41,445 nucleotides of DNA from Fidelibacterota bacterium (GCA_013203145.1 JABMOV010000049.1:1-41445), one strand, 5' to 3'. Positions 26,742-35,333 are shown, numbered from the stretch's first letter. Notes: generated from the letters alone by a model not told the origin. A program made the numbers and translations.

Positions 26742-28165
26742 TATGATCTCCTTTCTAATTCGTGATCTGGATGAACCAGAACCGTTGCTGTAACGTGGGA
26801 ACCAACGCCGGCGTGACTAATAGCCAATCCGCGTTTGGCATCCTTGACTTGAAGATCAGTCCAATCATCTGGTTTTGTACGACCGAAAGCTGCCCATTTC
26901 TTTTCATCGGCATGCATTTCCGACCAGCGACCCCAGATGTGATGACCCACTTCAATGGCCTGCATAATTCCCGTGGCGCCTACCGCATGCATATTTCCAA
27001 GGAGTCCACCGGAAAGATTTGCAGGAAGTTTGCCTGGTTTACCTGTGAATGGATTTGTATGATAACAATCTCCAGATTCAACATACGTGCGACCTTCGCC
27101 ATAAGGACGAATACCAATATCCTCGTAGGTCTGAATATCACTGATGGTAAACGCATCGTGCAATTCAACCACATCAAGATCTTCGGTTGGATCAACAATA
27201 CCAGCCATACCATAAGCATAATGAGCCGCCATCCGTGCTGCAAGAAATCCTGTAAATCCAGGATACCTGTCACCACCGGGAAATCGTTCGCCAAGGTCTT
27301 TATATTGGTCAGGTGTTTCGTTGGGCAATAATGGAATATCCATATTCAAACGATCTGCCACACGTAAAGAGTGACTACCGGCGGATACGTGAATTTTTAA
27401 CGGATTGTCTGTGAGTTTATAAGCAGTTTCTTCATCACAAAGGATGGCACATGCTGCACCCACGCTCATGAGACAGCAATCCAGTGCGCGTAATGGATGT
27501 GCAACTACTGGAGAATTGAGAACATCTTCTACGGTGAGTTTCATTGGACCTTGTGCATGTGGATTCATACGAGCATACCCGCGATTTTTCACAGCAATCT
27601 CTGCCATGGTTTTGCGGAATGAATCTTCTTGTTTTCCAAAAACCTGCCAGTATTTCTGAGCCATTACCGCATAATATCCGGTGTAGATATGACCCATTGG
27701 TGTTTCCCAATCTTTATCGGCAGCGGACGCAATATAATGGTTTCCTTCATCGGTGGGAACTTCGTCCATGCGTTCCCATCCCATGGCAAGAACACAATCG
27801 GAGTAACCCGACGCTACTGCTTTGAAGGCTTCCCATAACGTAGACCCTCCTGTGGCACCGCCGGTTTTAATACCGACATTTCCCAGTGGATCTAATCCAA
27901 GACGATCGTGAATAACGGCTTCGCCAAGGAGTTGGTCTCCAAAATGATCAGCGAAGTGACCGTAGTAGCAGGAATGAATATAGCGCTTGAGTTCGGCAGG
28001 GGACATATTGATGAATTCCGCTGCTTCTACAAACGAATCGATGACTAATTCTTCAGTGCGTTTTTCGGGAATTGCTCTCCCAAACTTTGACATGCCACCG
28101 GTAACCATATAGACCGGACGGCTCATTTGTGGGATCTTCAGTTGTTGTTTACTGAACGTAATCAT
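26741..28165 (-). CDS. Thiolase-superfamily protein lacking catalytic cysteines (SCP2-thiolase/Ltp2-like)
   Basis: The protein is 474 residues. AGGAGA seven bases upstream supports the start at 28165. The fold motifs are clear: 'GIKTGGATGGSTLWEAF' (about 98-114), 'VELHDAFTISDI' and 'GNMHAVGATG'. The position that normally holds the nucleophilic Cys is Gly103, and the C-terminal cysteine loop reads 'HAGVGS', also without Cys; both histidine motifs remain. Ordinary thiolysis is therefore unlikely. Cys-less thiolase-fold enzymes paired with DUF35 proteins include the Ltp2 retro-aldolases, so an aldolase-like or acyltransfer role on a CoA substrate is the best inference. Annotation pipelines would probably call it acetyl-CoA acetyltransferase. 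Confidence 0.85.
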   Translation of the reverse strand: MITFSKQQLKIPQMSRPVYMVTGGMSKFGRAIPEKRTEELVIDSFVEAAEFINMSPAELKRYIHSCYYGHFADHFGDQLLGEAVIHDRLGLDPLGNVGIKTGGATGGSTLWEAFKAVASGYSDCVLAMGWERMDEVPTDEGNHYIASAADKDWETPMGHIYTGYYAVMAQKYWQVFGKQEDSFRKTMAEIAVKNRGYARMNPHAQGPMKLTVEDVLNSPVVAHPLRALDCCLMSVGAACAILCDEETAYKLTDNPLKIHVSAGSHSLRVADRLNMDIPLLPNETPDQYKDLGERFPGGDRYPGFTGFLAARMAAHYAYGMAGIVDPTEDLDVVELHDAFTISDIQTYEDIGIRPYGEGRTYVESGDCYHTNPFTGKPGKLPANLSGGLLGNMHAVGATGIMQAIEVGHHIWGRWSEMHADEKKWAAFGRTKPDDWTDLQVKDAKRGLAISHAGVGSHVTATVLVHPDHELERRS

Positions 28166-28381
28166 GTGGATCTCCTATGATGACAATATGATGATTTTAG
28201 GTTAAAGGGTGAGGTATAAATAAATTGTGTGTTGTTGAGGTTCATTTATGTAATAATCGTATGATTCAAATTCAAAGATCAGTGAGGAAAGAACTTATGA
28301 AGCAGGGGGAATGCAGTGCTATTGTTTTTCGACAATCTGCACACATATTTGTCGGTTATAAAACACCATAGCGTGGCGGTT
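28166..28381. other. Intergenic region upstream of the thiolase-like gene
   Basis: It contains the thiolase leader and presumably its promoter on the minus strand. A 36-codon plus-strand frame (28261-28371) has no recognisable product and no support. Otherwise nothing is seen. Confidence 0.4.
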
Positions 28382-28424
28382 AAAATTTAAAAAGCAGTGG
28401 AAGGAATATATCCAGCCACTGCTT
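28382..28424 (-). terminator. Rho-independent terminator after the SRPBCC gene
   Basis: A 9-bp stem (28392-28400 with 28416-28424) is followed on the minus strand by a T-rich tract. It lies 28 bp past the stop of the SRPBCC gene. Confidence 0.8.
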
Positions 28425-28451
28425 GGTATTTACATTATTATATGTTCGTTA

Positions 28452-29027
28452 TCACTTGTTCTTAGATATTGACTTTATTTTTCTAGGATGCGGTTTACCA
28501 GTCTCCACGTAATATTTAAACTCCTCTGAAATTTCTTTTGACATTTTTGTCATTTTCATCTTCATCATTCCACCCATCATCCATCCTAAGAATCCACGTG
28601 TTCTCATTTCAATTTGCATCTCCAATAATGTCTTTTTTCCATCTACTGGCGACAGTTTCCACGTATTGATAGCATGATCAACCATTTTTGGCATTCCTTC
28701 AACCACCTGATAAGATAAGATATGTTCATCTTCTGAATATTGAAGAATTTTCTCTTTCACTTCGCCCATCCCTGAAATACTGCATCCTCTTTCTGTGCAG
28801 GTTGATCCATTTAGACTTTCAGTATTTCTGGCTTCTGAGTGTTTGATGGAAGAACCCCATTTATAAGCATTTGCGAATTCAGGTCCTAGCGTTTGCCATG
28901 CTTTATCGATTTCAGCATCAATGACAATGCGCTGTTTAATTATGGTACTTGGTTTATCTGCGGCCAAAACACTTACCCCAATCAGGGTTGCTGCAATGGT
29001 AGCAATGGACAGTTTTAATTCTAACAT
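28452..29027 (-). CDS. Exported SRPBCC (START-like) family protein
   Basis: The protein is 191 residues with a signal peptide ('LKLSIATIAATLIGVSVLAA'). The domain begins 'IIKQRIVIDAEIDKAWQTL', typical of polyketide cyclase/START-like ligand-binding proteins, then 'SGMGEVKEKILQYSEDEHILSYQVVEG' (in part) and 'TLLEMQIEMRTRG'. A methionine-rich stretch 'GWMMGGMMKMKMTKM' sits before the last helix. The ligand is unknown; periplasmic location is inferred. An AraC regulator lies 78 bp upstream on the same strand. The ribosome-binding site AAGGTG is within an inverted repeat. Confidence 0.82.
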   Translation of the reverse strand: MLELKLSIATIAATLIGVSVLAADKPSTIIKQRIVIDAEIDKAWQTLGPEFANAYKWGSSIKHSEARNTESLNGSTCTERGCSISGMGEVKEKILQYSEDEHILSYQVVEGMPKMVDHAINTWKLSPVDGKKTLLEMQIEMRTRGFLGWMMGGMMKMKMTKMSKEISEEFKYYVETGKPHPRKIKSISKNK

Positions 29028-29065
29028 TTTTTCACCTTTTTTAGTTTTGATTTGCGGTGAAAAAA
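29027..29065 (-). promoter_or_regulatory. Inverted repeat covering the RBS of the SRPBCC gene
   Basis: The arms 29027-29036 and 29056-29065 are perfect 10-bp complements (TTTTTTCACC/GGTGAAAAAA) with a 19-base loop. On the minus strand the 3' arm contains the Shine-Dalgarno-like AAGGTG and touches the start ATG, so a folded mRNA would hide the initiation site. Confidence 0.55.
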
Positions 29066-29105
29066 TAAAGGGTGTGGATCAGGAGAAATACTCCATAAGG
29101 TTCAA

Positions 29106-29957
29106 TTATTTTTCCAAATGGTTCAACCGGTATTCCGTAGGAGTTACATGAAAATAAAGTTTAAATGATTTATTAAAACTTGGAACATTATTAAATGCAC
29201 ATCTAAAAGCAATGTCACTGATAGTGAGGGTTTTGGTTAATAGAAGAGAAGCGGCTTTTTCAAGTTTTTTCCGCAGGAAGTATTTTGCAGGGCTCATTTT
29301 ATAGACTTCAAAAAATTTTCTTTTAAATGTGGATAAGCTGCAATTGCATAAGTGACTAAACTCCTTCAGTGACAAATTGGAATAAAGATTTTGTTGAATA
29401 ATTTTTTCAAATTTGTACTGGTATGGATCAAATAATGAAGCGATAAAAGTATGAATCGATGGTGCTTGTTCACTTTTGCTTAATAAAATGAGCAATTCTT
29501 TTAATTTATTCTGAATCAGGTTGTCATCTGCAATGTGGAGATTATCAAACAAATAATGTAGACTGTCCAGAAACGCATTAAGTATTGGTTCGATATTTAC
29601 TTTTGACGCATCAAAAGTTTTGTTGAAATCCTTGATTGTTAAATCGGTTTGAAAAAACTCTCTGACGATTTCAGGATAAAAATAGGCTCCAATAAATGAC
29701 AATTGTTTTTGGTCGGTTGGGTCTTGTTTTGGTTTTTCGAGATAATAATTACCACATTTTGCCAGTAGACCTTCACCAGTGTCAAAGGAAAAATGTTGAG
29801 TTGGTGTTCTAAAGTTAAATGATCCTTTTGTTAAGAATAAAAAACACGCTTCATCTTCCTGAAAGTATTTGGGCAAACGAGTGAAATCGGATGACATGAT
29901 CATCCTCTGGAAAACCATTTTACCTTGAAATTCTATGATTTTTTGTTCATATACCAT
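29106..29957 (-). CDS. AraC-family transcriptional regulator
   Basis: The protein is 283 residues. The C-terminal double helix-turn-helix spans about 185-283: 'LSLKEFSHLCNCSLSTFKRKF' (first HTH, in part) and 'LTISDIAFRCAFNNVPSFNKSFKLYF' with 'TPTEYR' at the end, the usual AraC signature. The N-terminal 180 residues are a cupin-like sensor region of the ExsA type. It is likely to control the downstream SRPBCC gene or itself; the inducer is unknown. Confidence 0.9.
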   Translation of the reverse strand: MVYEQKIIEFQGKMVFQRMIMSSDFTRLPKYFQEDEACFLFLTKGSFNFRTPTQHFSFDTGEGLLAKCGNYYLEKPKQDPTDQKQLSFIGAYFYPEIVREFFQTDLTIKDFNKTFDASKVNIEPILNAFLDSLHYLFDNLHIADDNLIQNKLKELLILLSKSEQAPSIHTFIASLFDPYQYKFEKIIQQNLYSNLSLKEFSHLCNCSLSTFKRKFFEVYKMSPAKYFLRKKLEKAASLLLTKTLTISDIAFRCAFNNVPSFNKSFKLYFHVTPTEYRLNHLEK

Positions 29958-30463
29958 ATTCTATTGTAGTGATTAGCAGAATGTCCTTCAAAAAAGTTGT
30001 GTTCAATTTTAATTCAAAAAGTTGAAAGTATTTCACGTTTTATTGAAGAGAACATACAATTTAACAAAAAGTACCTTCTGACAACAAAACCACCCTGTCA
30101 TTCCGATCCCGATTTATCGGGAGATGTGATCTCATTTTAGTATGTCACGAGATTGCTTTGTCGATACTTTGTATCTCCGCGCAATGACAAAAGCTGTCAT
30201 CGCGAGCGTAGCAACGCGATCCCAAAATATAAGCGATGAAGTAACTTTGTCATTCCGAACAGAGTGAGGAATTTGCTTTTTTATAAAAAAGATTCACATA
30301 TTTCTACAATGAAGATTCCCAGCTATTGGCGGGCAAGTCTCATCCTATGGATTACCCCCAATTATTAGAAAAACTGTCAAGGTTGTTCATTTGCATTGTC
30401 TTGTTTACATTCACATTGTAAGATAAGCAATCGCCATACAATTTGGCGTTGGAGAAACCATCC
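29958..30463. other. Intergenic region with dispersed repeat
   Basis: This is about 500 bp between the divergent AraC and aminotransferase genes. Its middle holds a copy of the dispersed intergenic repeat listed separately. The last 60 bp should contain the aminotransferase promoter. No ORF is supported. Confidence 0.5.
30099..30265. repeat. Dispersed intergenic repeat, copy 1
   Basis: It starts with the 16-bp palindrome TCCCGATTTATCGGGA (30107-30122), continues through 'GATTGCTTTGTCGATAC' and a 'CGCAATGACA' core, and ends with 'TGTCATCGCGAGCGTAGC'. Closely related copies lie at 32881-33195, and shorter derivatives at 41058-41345. Confidence 0.85.
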
Positions 30464-31888
30464 ATGACAAAAATTGATCGGTTATCCCGCCGGAGATTTA
30501 TCCGGTCCACAGCATTATTAAGTTCGATTTTCCTTCCTGGAGTCGGACGAATTCAAGCCATACCCGCCCATATACAAAACTCACGAGATTACGAGGGACG
30601 ACTGTGTTTTAATGAGAATCCATTAGGGCCAGCTCCATTAGCGCAAACGGCAATAGAAGAAACCGCATCCATGGCACACCGTTACCCTGACTATTTCAGT
30701 ACCGAGCTTGAAAGTACAATCGCTGGGATTCATGGAGTTGATGCGGATATGATTTGTGTCGGAGCAGGAGCAACGGAAGTAATTCGATTAATTGCCGATG
30801 CCTTTTTAAATCCTGGAGATGAACTGATTACAGCAACTCCGACTTATTTTCAAATGTCTTATGATGCAACGACAAACGGAGCGAGTACCGTTCATATTCC
30901 AGTTGATGAGAATTTTGTAATCGATCTTGATCTGGTGTTAGCTGCCATTACGGAAAACACAAAAATTATTTCTCTCGTGAATCCTAACAATCCATTGGCA
31001 ACAATAATTCACAAGGATGATATGAACGCCTTCATGAATGCCATCCCTGAAGGAGTGATTGTTGTGGTCGATGAAGCTTATCATCATTACGTCCAATCTG
31101 AGGATTACGAAAGTTGTATACAATATGTACAGGCGGGATTACCAGTTATTGTTTTACGCACTTTTTCTAAAGCTTACGGATTGGCAGGAGCAAGAATTGG
31201 ATATTCCATTGCATCTCAGGAATTAACGGATCAGATTGATTCAACTCAATTATTCGGGACTGTTAGCCGCATGTCACAGGCGGCAGCGCTTGCAGCCATA
31301 GATGACACCAGTCATCTTGAGTCATCCGTCAATCTAAACACTATGGCGAAGATTGTATTGGCTAACGGATTTGCATCTTTGGGGCTCAGTTATATTCCAT
31401 CGGAGTCAAATTTTATGATGGTGGATGTAGGGATTGAGGCGGCTCCGATTCGGGCTTCACTTGCGAACATGGGTTATCTGGTTCGCACAGGTTGGGATAT
31501 GCCAAATTATTTGCGCGTATCCACTGGAACCATGACTGAGATCAATGGTTTTCTAGATGCACTTGAATCCCTTTTGGTCGTGGGTGTTAGCGGAAATACT
31601 GAGATTCCACAACAATTTGCTCTCCAATCCATATCGCCGAACCCATTTAATGCTCGTTGCCGAATAGATTTGAGTATCGCAGAACCTGGACAAACGAAAT
31701 TAACTGTATATGATTTGTTAGGGCGAAATATTAAATCTTTGTTGAATTCTTCATTAAAACCTGGACGTCATGAATTCTTCTGGAATGGCAAAGATTCCTT
31801 TGGAAATCCTGTGGCTTCAGGAGTCTACTATTTGGTTTTATTGCAGGGAGAACTAGCAGCAACTCAACGCATCACGCTATTAAAGTGA
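30464..31888 (+). CDS. Exported HisC-like PLP aminotransferase with Tat signal and type IX sorting tail
   Basis: I prefer the ATG at 30464, with GGAG upstream, over the TTG at 30443. The protein is 474 residues. The N-terminus has a twin-arginine signal (S8-R-R-R-F-I-R14, then a hydrophobic stretch to about 30). A complete fold I aminotransferase follows (about 40-375): 'FNENPLGP', N176 in 'NPNNPLAT', D203 in 'DEAY', PLP lysine K236 in 'TFSKAYGLAGARIGY' and R351 in 'RVSTGT', all as in histidinol-phosphate aminotransferase. The last 85 residues are a sorting tail ('SISPNPFNARC', 'VYDLLGR', 'ASGVYYL'). This implies Tat export of a folded, PLP-loaded enzyme and then secretion or surface attachment. 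The substrate is unknown, and no histidine-pathway genes are nearby. Confidence 0.88.
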   Translation: MTKIDRLSRRRFIRSTALLSSIFLPGVGRIQAIPAHIQNSRDYEGRLCFNENPLGPAPLAQTAIEETASMAHRYPDYFSTELESTIAGIHGVDADMICVGAGATEVIRLIADAFLNPGDELITATPTYFQMSYDATTNGASTVHIPVDENFVIDLDLVLAAITENTKIISLVNPNNPLATIIHKDDMNAFMNAIPEGVIVVVDEAYHHYVQSEDYESCIQYVQAGLPVIVLRTFSKAYGLAGARIGYSIASQELTDQIDSTQLFGTVSRMSQAAALAAIDDTSHLESSVNLNTMAKIVLANGFASLGLSYIPSESNFMMVDVGIEAAPIRASLANMGYLVRTGWDMPNYLRVSTGTMTEINGFLDALESLLVVGVSGNTEIPQQFALQSISPNPFNARCRIDLSIAEPGQTKLTVYDLLGRNIKSLLNSSLKPGRHEFFWNGKDSFGNPVASGVYYLVLLQGELAATQRITLLK

Positions 31889-31901
31889 AGGAATAGGAAG
31901 T

Positions 31902-31930
31902 CTGTCATTCCGATCCCGATTTATTGGGAC
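31902..31930. repeat. Partial copy of the intergenic repeat
   Basis: A degenerate copy of the repeat's first 29 bp, with the palindrome at 31914-31929 changed by one base. It lies directly after the aminotransferase gene. Confidence 0.7.
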
Positions 31931-31975
31931 AAGGGTTTCAATCTGCCTGCACGTCGAAACGAAGTGCAGATGTGC

Positions 31976-32025
31976 AGTGAGGGAAGGAATTGAACCTACG
32001 ACCTTTGGGTTATGAGACCGACGAT
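31976..32025 (-). tRNA. tRNA-Met-like 3' fragment (anticodon to T arm), remnant
   Basis: On the minus strand the sequence reads as an anticodon loop CTCATAA (anticodon CAT at 32012-32014), a variable loop AAAGGTC, and a T arm with the conserved GGTTCAATTCC (31983-31999). No D arm or 5' acceptor strand precedes it and no CCA follows at the expected place. It is not a working tRNA. Such fragments are typical of attachment sites left by elements that integrate into tRNA 3' ends. Confidence 0.6.
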
Positions 32026-32154
32026 GTTGTAACAATAAGTGGACTTACAGAAAACTACGACCAAAGTATGACCAACCAAACATAATCAAATGACGTTAAA
32101 CGACACTACTGGTACAGATTTTGGGAGCAAGTTAGCATTTGATAGTGTTGATCA

Positions 32155-32634
32155 TCATTCTGCAGAAATCTTTTCAATTGCAGTAATTGTGAACTTCGTC
32201 TCTTTACCCCGGATTTCAAGCGTAAAATCTTCATCAATCTTTTTCCCAACTATGGCTTGGCCAAAAGGTGAATGGATGGTTACAATCAAGGGATAAAGAT
32301 CCAACTCAAATTCGATGGGACCTAATAGGTAATAGTCTTCGGCCTCATCTTTGCCCTCTTCATGGATTGTAACCTTATTGCCAAATCCTACCCTGTTGAT
32401 TTCAATTTCGCTATACTCGATGATCTGGAATGGCGAATGGGTCTGCAGCATTTGTGTCTTACGTACTATAAAACTCTGCTCCTCCCTGGCAGCGTGGTAT
32501 TCCGCATTTTCTTTAAGATCTCCATGACTAGCTGCATCTCTAATCTTTGATGAAGTCTCTTTCTTTAATTTATCAAGAGATTTCATTTTTTCTTCCAATG
32601 CGCGGTGTGTATCCCGCAAAATCAAAGTCGCCAT
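32155..32634 (-). CDS. greA: GreA/GreB-family transcript cleavage factor
   Basis: The protein is 159 residues from the second ATG (AGGA eight bases upstream); a start six bases earlier is possible. The N-terminal coiled coil ends in 'GDLKENAEYHAAREEQ' (residues about 36-51), the catalytic acidic tip that stimulates RNA cleavage in backtracked RNA polymerase. The C-terminal FKBP-like domain contains 'YYLLGPIEFEL' and 'SPFGQAIVGKKIDE'. Length matches the family. It is isolated among repeats and a tRNA fragment, and may be a second Gre copy of the genome. Confidence 0.92.
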   Translation of the reverse strand: MATLILRDTHRALEEKMKSLDKLKKETSSKIRDAASHGDLKENAEYHAAREEQSFIVRKTQMLQTHSPFQIIEYSEIEINRVGFGNKVTIHEEGKDEAEDYYLLGPIEFELDLYPLIVTIHSPFGQAIVGKKIDEDFTLEIRGKETKFTITAIEKISAE

Positions 32635-32640
32635 ATTCAT

Positions 32641-32880
32641 ATTCCTAATATTGATCGGATTAAATAAATTGTTTGAGGGCGTATTCCCAAATTTTTGCTA
32701 GGTGTGCCCTGCCCCAGTAGTTTGGACCACTTAGTAATTTAGTGGTTGAGATTGCAATTGTCTGCAATTCAGGAGAAAAATTAAGGCAAAGAAAAAGCCC
32801 AATCAAGTACTTGATTCTCGTCGTCTAGCATGGATATCTACAGGATATTTTAAATCGTCTGGAAACGTAAAACAAAAAAC
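32641..32880. other. Intergenic region with possible IS3-like end
   Basis: Nt 32700-32755 contain 'CTGCCCCAGTAGTTTGGACC' followed by ACCACT/AGTGGT inverted repeats, reminiscent of an IS3-family terminus, but no transposase frame follows. Otherwise nothing is seen. Confidence 0.25.
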
Positions 32881-33195
32881 CCTCATCCCGATTTATCGGG
32901 AGTAGCGATCCTAATATTACTTTCAAGAGAGATTGCTTTGTCGATACTTCGTATCTCCTCGCAATGACAAGATCACTGTCATCGCGAGCATAGCGACGCG
33001 ATCCCACAATATAAGTGATGAAATAGCTCTGTGATTCCGATCCCGGCTTGTCGGGAGATGTGATCTCATTTTAGTATGTCACGAGATTGCTTTGTTGATA
33101 CTTCGTATCTCCTCGCAATGACAAGATCACTGTCATCGCGAGCGTAGTGACGCGATCCAATAATATAAGCGATGAAGTAGCTCTGTCATTCCGAT
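32881..33195. repeat. Two tandem copies of the intergenic repeat (about 154-bp period)
   Basis: The core starting 'GATTGCTTTGT' occurs at 32931 and 33085, giving a 154-bp period. Each copy begins with the palindrome (32886-32901, and 33041-33056 in a variant TCCCGGCTTGTCGGGA) and ends with 'GATGAA(G/A)TAGCTCTG'. Confidence 0.88.
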
Positions 33196-33443
33196 CACGA
33201 AAATGAAGCAGTACCAAGCGATATTGATGAGATATGCTCAAAACATGAGCGTTAAATGAAATGTCCGAAAGAATAAAAAGACTTACAATTATTTTTAAAG
33301 AAATATGATTTTCAAACCATAGGACAACCTTATTAATTTTACTTTGCCAATTGGTTACATGATTATCCTTGATAAATTTAATAATTAGAGTCGAATCTCG
33401 TAAAATATTATATTTTACAATTAACATAATTAAGAGGTGTACA

Positions 33444-35333
33444 GTGAAAAATTACTTATATAACAATATTTTAAGAATAGGTGCAGTCTTTCTTTTTGCA
33501 CTTTCCGGAGTTATGGCACAGAAGGCAGGTGCTGTTCCTACGCGAGCTGAAGTTGATGTAAATTTTACCTGGGATGTAAGCGCCCTGTTTGCTTCTGATG
33601 CAGATTGGGATGCAGCCTTTAGAGAAGCGGAAAAATTGGAAATTGCCTTTTCTAGATACGAAGGTAAGCTGGGGAAAAATGGCCTAACTTTGCTTGAATG
33701 TCTTAAGTTTAATGATAAAGCAGGCCTATTATTAGATAGACTTTCGTCCTATGCCTCCAGAAAAGCAGATGTAGACCTGGGAAATACAGAGAACCAGGCC
33801 CGCAAGCAAAAAATACGAGGATTATATACAAAAATATCCAAGGCTTCAGCTTTCATTGATCCTGAAATCCTGGCCATCAGCCCCAAAAAACTAAATAAAT
33901 TTTTAAAAAAGAATGAGGGTTTAAAAGTTTATTCCTTTTATCTTGATGAATTGAGCCGTGTCCAGGATCATATATTATCGAAAAAAGAGGAAGATTTACT
34001 GGCCCTGGCTGGTAAAGCCACGAGGGGAGCCAGTACCACTTACGGCATCCTGACCAACACCGACTTTAAATGGGGAATGATCGAGGATGAAGATTCCAAT
34101 TCTGTGGAAATGACGGGCAGGCGTTATTTCCGCTACACCAGTTCCAGCGACCGACGTGTTCGCCATGATGCCTACATGGAAGTTTATGTTCCTTATAGCA
34201 ACCATATAAAGACACTTACTTCTTTAATTGCCACCCAGCTAAATACAAATATTTTTTACATGCAGGCCCGCAATTATGAAACAACTCTGGAGCGTGCACT
34301 GGATGGACCCAATATACCCACCTCTGTATATCATAATCTTATTGACGGTGTAAATAATAATCTGGAACCACTCCACCGCTGGGCGGAAATGAAAAAAAGT
34401 ATATTGATGGTGGATGAATTACACCCCTATGATACTTATGCTCCACTATTTCCCAGTGTCGATAAAAAATATACTTATGAAGAAGCTCAGGTTCTGGTTA
34501 AAGAAGCATTTACCCCACTTGGCGCTGAAATTCTCGGAATCGTTGATCGTGCTTTCAAAGAGCGCTGGATTGACGTGTATGAAAATGCTGGTAAAAGAGG
34601 AGGAGCCTATTCTTCAGGAATATATGGAGTACACCCCTACATCCTCATGAATTTTGACGGTACCCTGAATTCAGTTATGACGCTGGCTCACGAACTCGGT
34701 CACACAATTCATTCCTTTTTGACCAACTCCACCCAACCCTATGTCAATAGTAATTATGCCACATTCAACGCAGAAGTAGCCTCAACAATTAATGAAGCAT
34801 TGGTAATGGATTATTTATTGGAAAGAGCTGAAACAGATGAAGAAAAACTCAGCTTGCTGCAGCAATATATCCAGGATATAGGTAGTACTTTTTACCGCCA
34901 GACAAGATTCGCGGAATTCGAGTTGGCACTTTACAAAATGGCGGAAAATGATGAACCTCTGACCAGTGATGCCTTTAACGAAGTATTCGGGGAAATATAT
35001 TCCAAATACTGGGGACCAGTCATGGTCATTGGTGATGAGGAAAAATTATCCTGGTCAAGAATCCCCCATTTTTATTACAATTATTATGTTTATGCCTACG
35101 CAACTTCCTTTGCCGCTTCTCAAATGCTGGCTCAGGATATCAAAGAACAGGGACAGCCTGCGGTTGATCGACTCATTAAATTCCTGAGCAGCGGAGGTTC
35201 AGATGCTCCCTTGGAGTTATTAAAATTGGCTGGAGCGGATCTATCCACACCAGCTCCTTTTGAAGCAACAGCAAAAAAGATGGATAGTCTGATTGATCAG
35301 ATGGAGCAAATACTTGCTAAAAAGAAAGAATAA
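33444..35333 (+). CDS. pepF: Exported oligoendopeptidase F-like M3 metallopeptidase
   Basis: I chose the GTG at 33444, preceded by AAGAGG, which gives a signal peptide ('ILRIGAVFLFALSGVMAQ'). The protein is 629 residues. The M3B zinc site is H416-E-L-G-H420 in 'LAHELGHTIHS', with E444 in 'FNAEVASTINEAL' as the probable third ligand. PepF enzymes cut peptides of about 7-17 residues and are usually cytoplasmic; this copy is inferred to be periplasmic or extracellular. The gene looks less AT-rich than the DNA on either side, which hints at separate origin. It may feed peptides to uptake systems. Confidence 0.93.
   Translation: MKNYLYNNILRIGAVFLFALSGVMAQKAGAVPTRAEVDVNFTWDVSALFASDADWDAAFREAEKLEIAFSRYEGKLGKNGLTLLECLKFNDKAGLLLDRLSSYASRKADVDLGNTENQARKQKIRGLYTKISKASAFIDPEILAISPKKLNKFLKKNEGLKVYSFYLDELSRVQDHILSKKEEDLLALAGKATRGASTTYGILTNTDFKWGMIEDEDSNSVEMTGRRYFRYTSSSDRRVRHDAYMEVYVPYSNHIKTLTSLIATQLNTNIFYMQARNYETTLERALDGPNIPTSVYHNLIDGVNNNLEPLHRWAEMKKSILMVDELHPYDTYAPLFPSVDKKYTYEEAQVLVKEAFTPLGAEILGIVDRAFKERWIDVYENAGKRGGAYSSGIYGVHPYILMNFDGTLNSVMTLAHELGHTIHSFLTNSTQPYVNSNYATFNAEVASTINEALVMDYLLERAETDEEKLSLLQQYIQDIGSTFYRQTRFAEFELALYKMAENDEPLTSDAFNEVFGEIYSKYWGPVMVIGDEEKLSWSRIPHFYYNYYVYAYATSFAASQMLAQDIKEQGQPAVDRLIKFLSSGGSDAPLELLKLAGADLSTPAPFEATAKKMDSLIDQMEQILAKKKE

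Noticed and set aside
26762..27331. 189-codon plus-strand ORF opposite the thiolase-like gene
   Set aside because: It is a shadow of a well-supported minus-strand gene with clear family motifs.
28261..28371. 36-codon plus-strand ORF between the thiolase-like and SRPBCC genes
   Set aside because: It has no recognisable product, no clear RBS and lies in a short leader/terminator region; chance is likely.
32700..32760. IS3-family insertion sequence end
   Set aside because: Only a vague resemblance at one end; no transposase frame, no matching second end. Kept only as a low-confidence note.
30099..33195. CRISPR array
   Set aside because: The repeats are about 154 bp, are few and lack regular unique spacers; no cas genes are present.
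32825..33427. Minus-strand ORFs in the tandem repeat
   Set aside because: They consist of the repeat units and change between copies; they are not genes.
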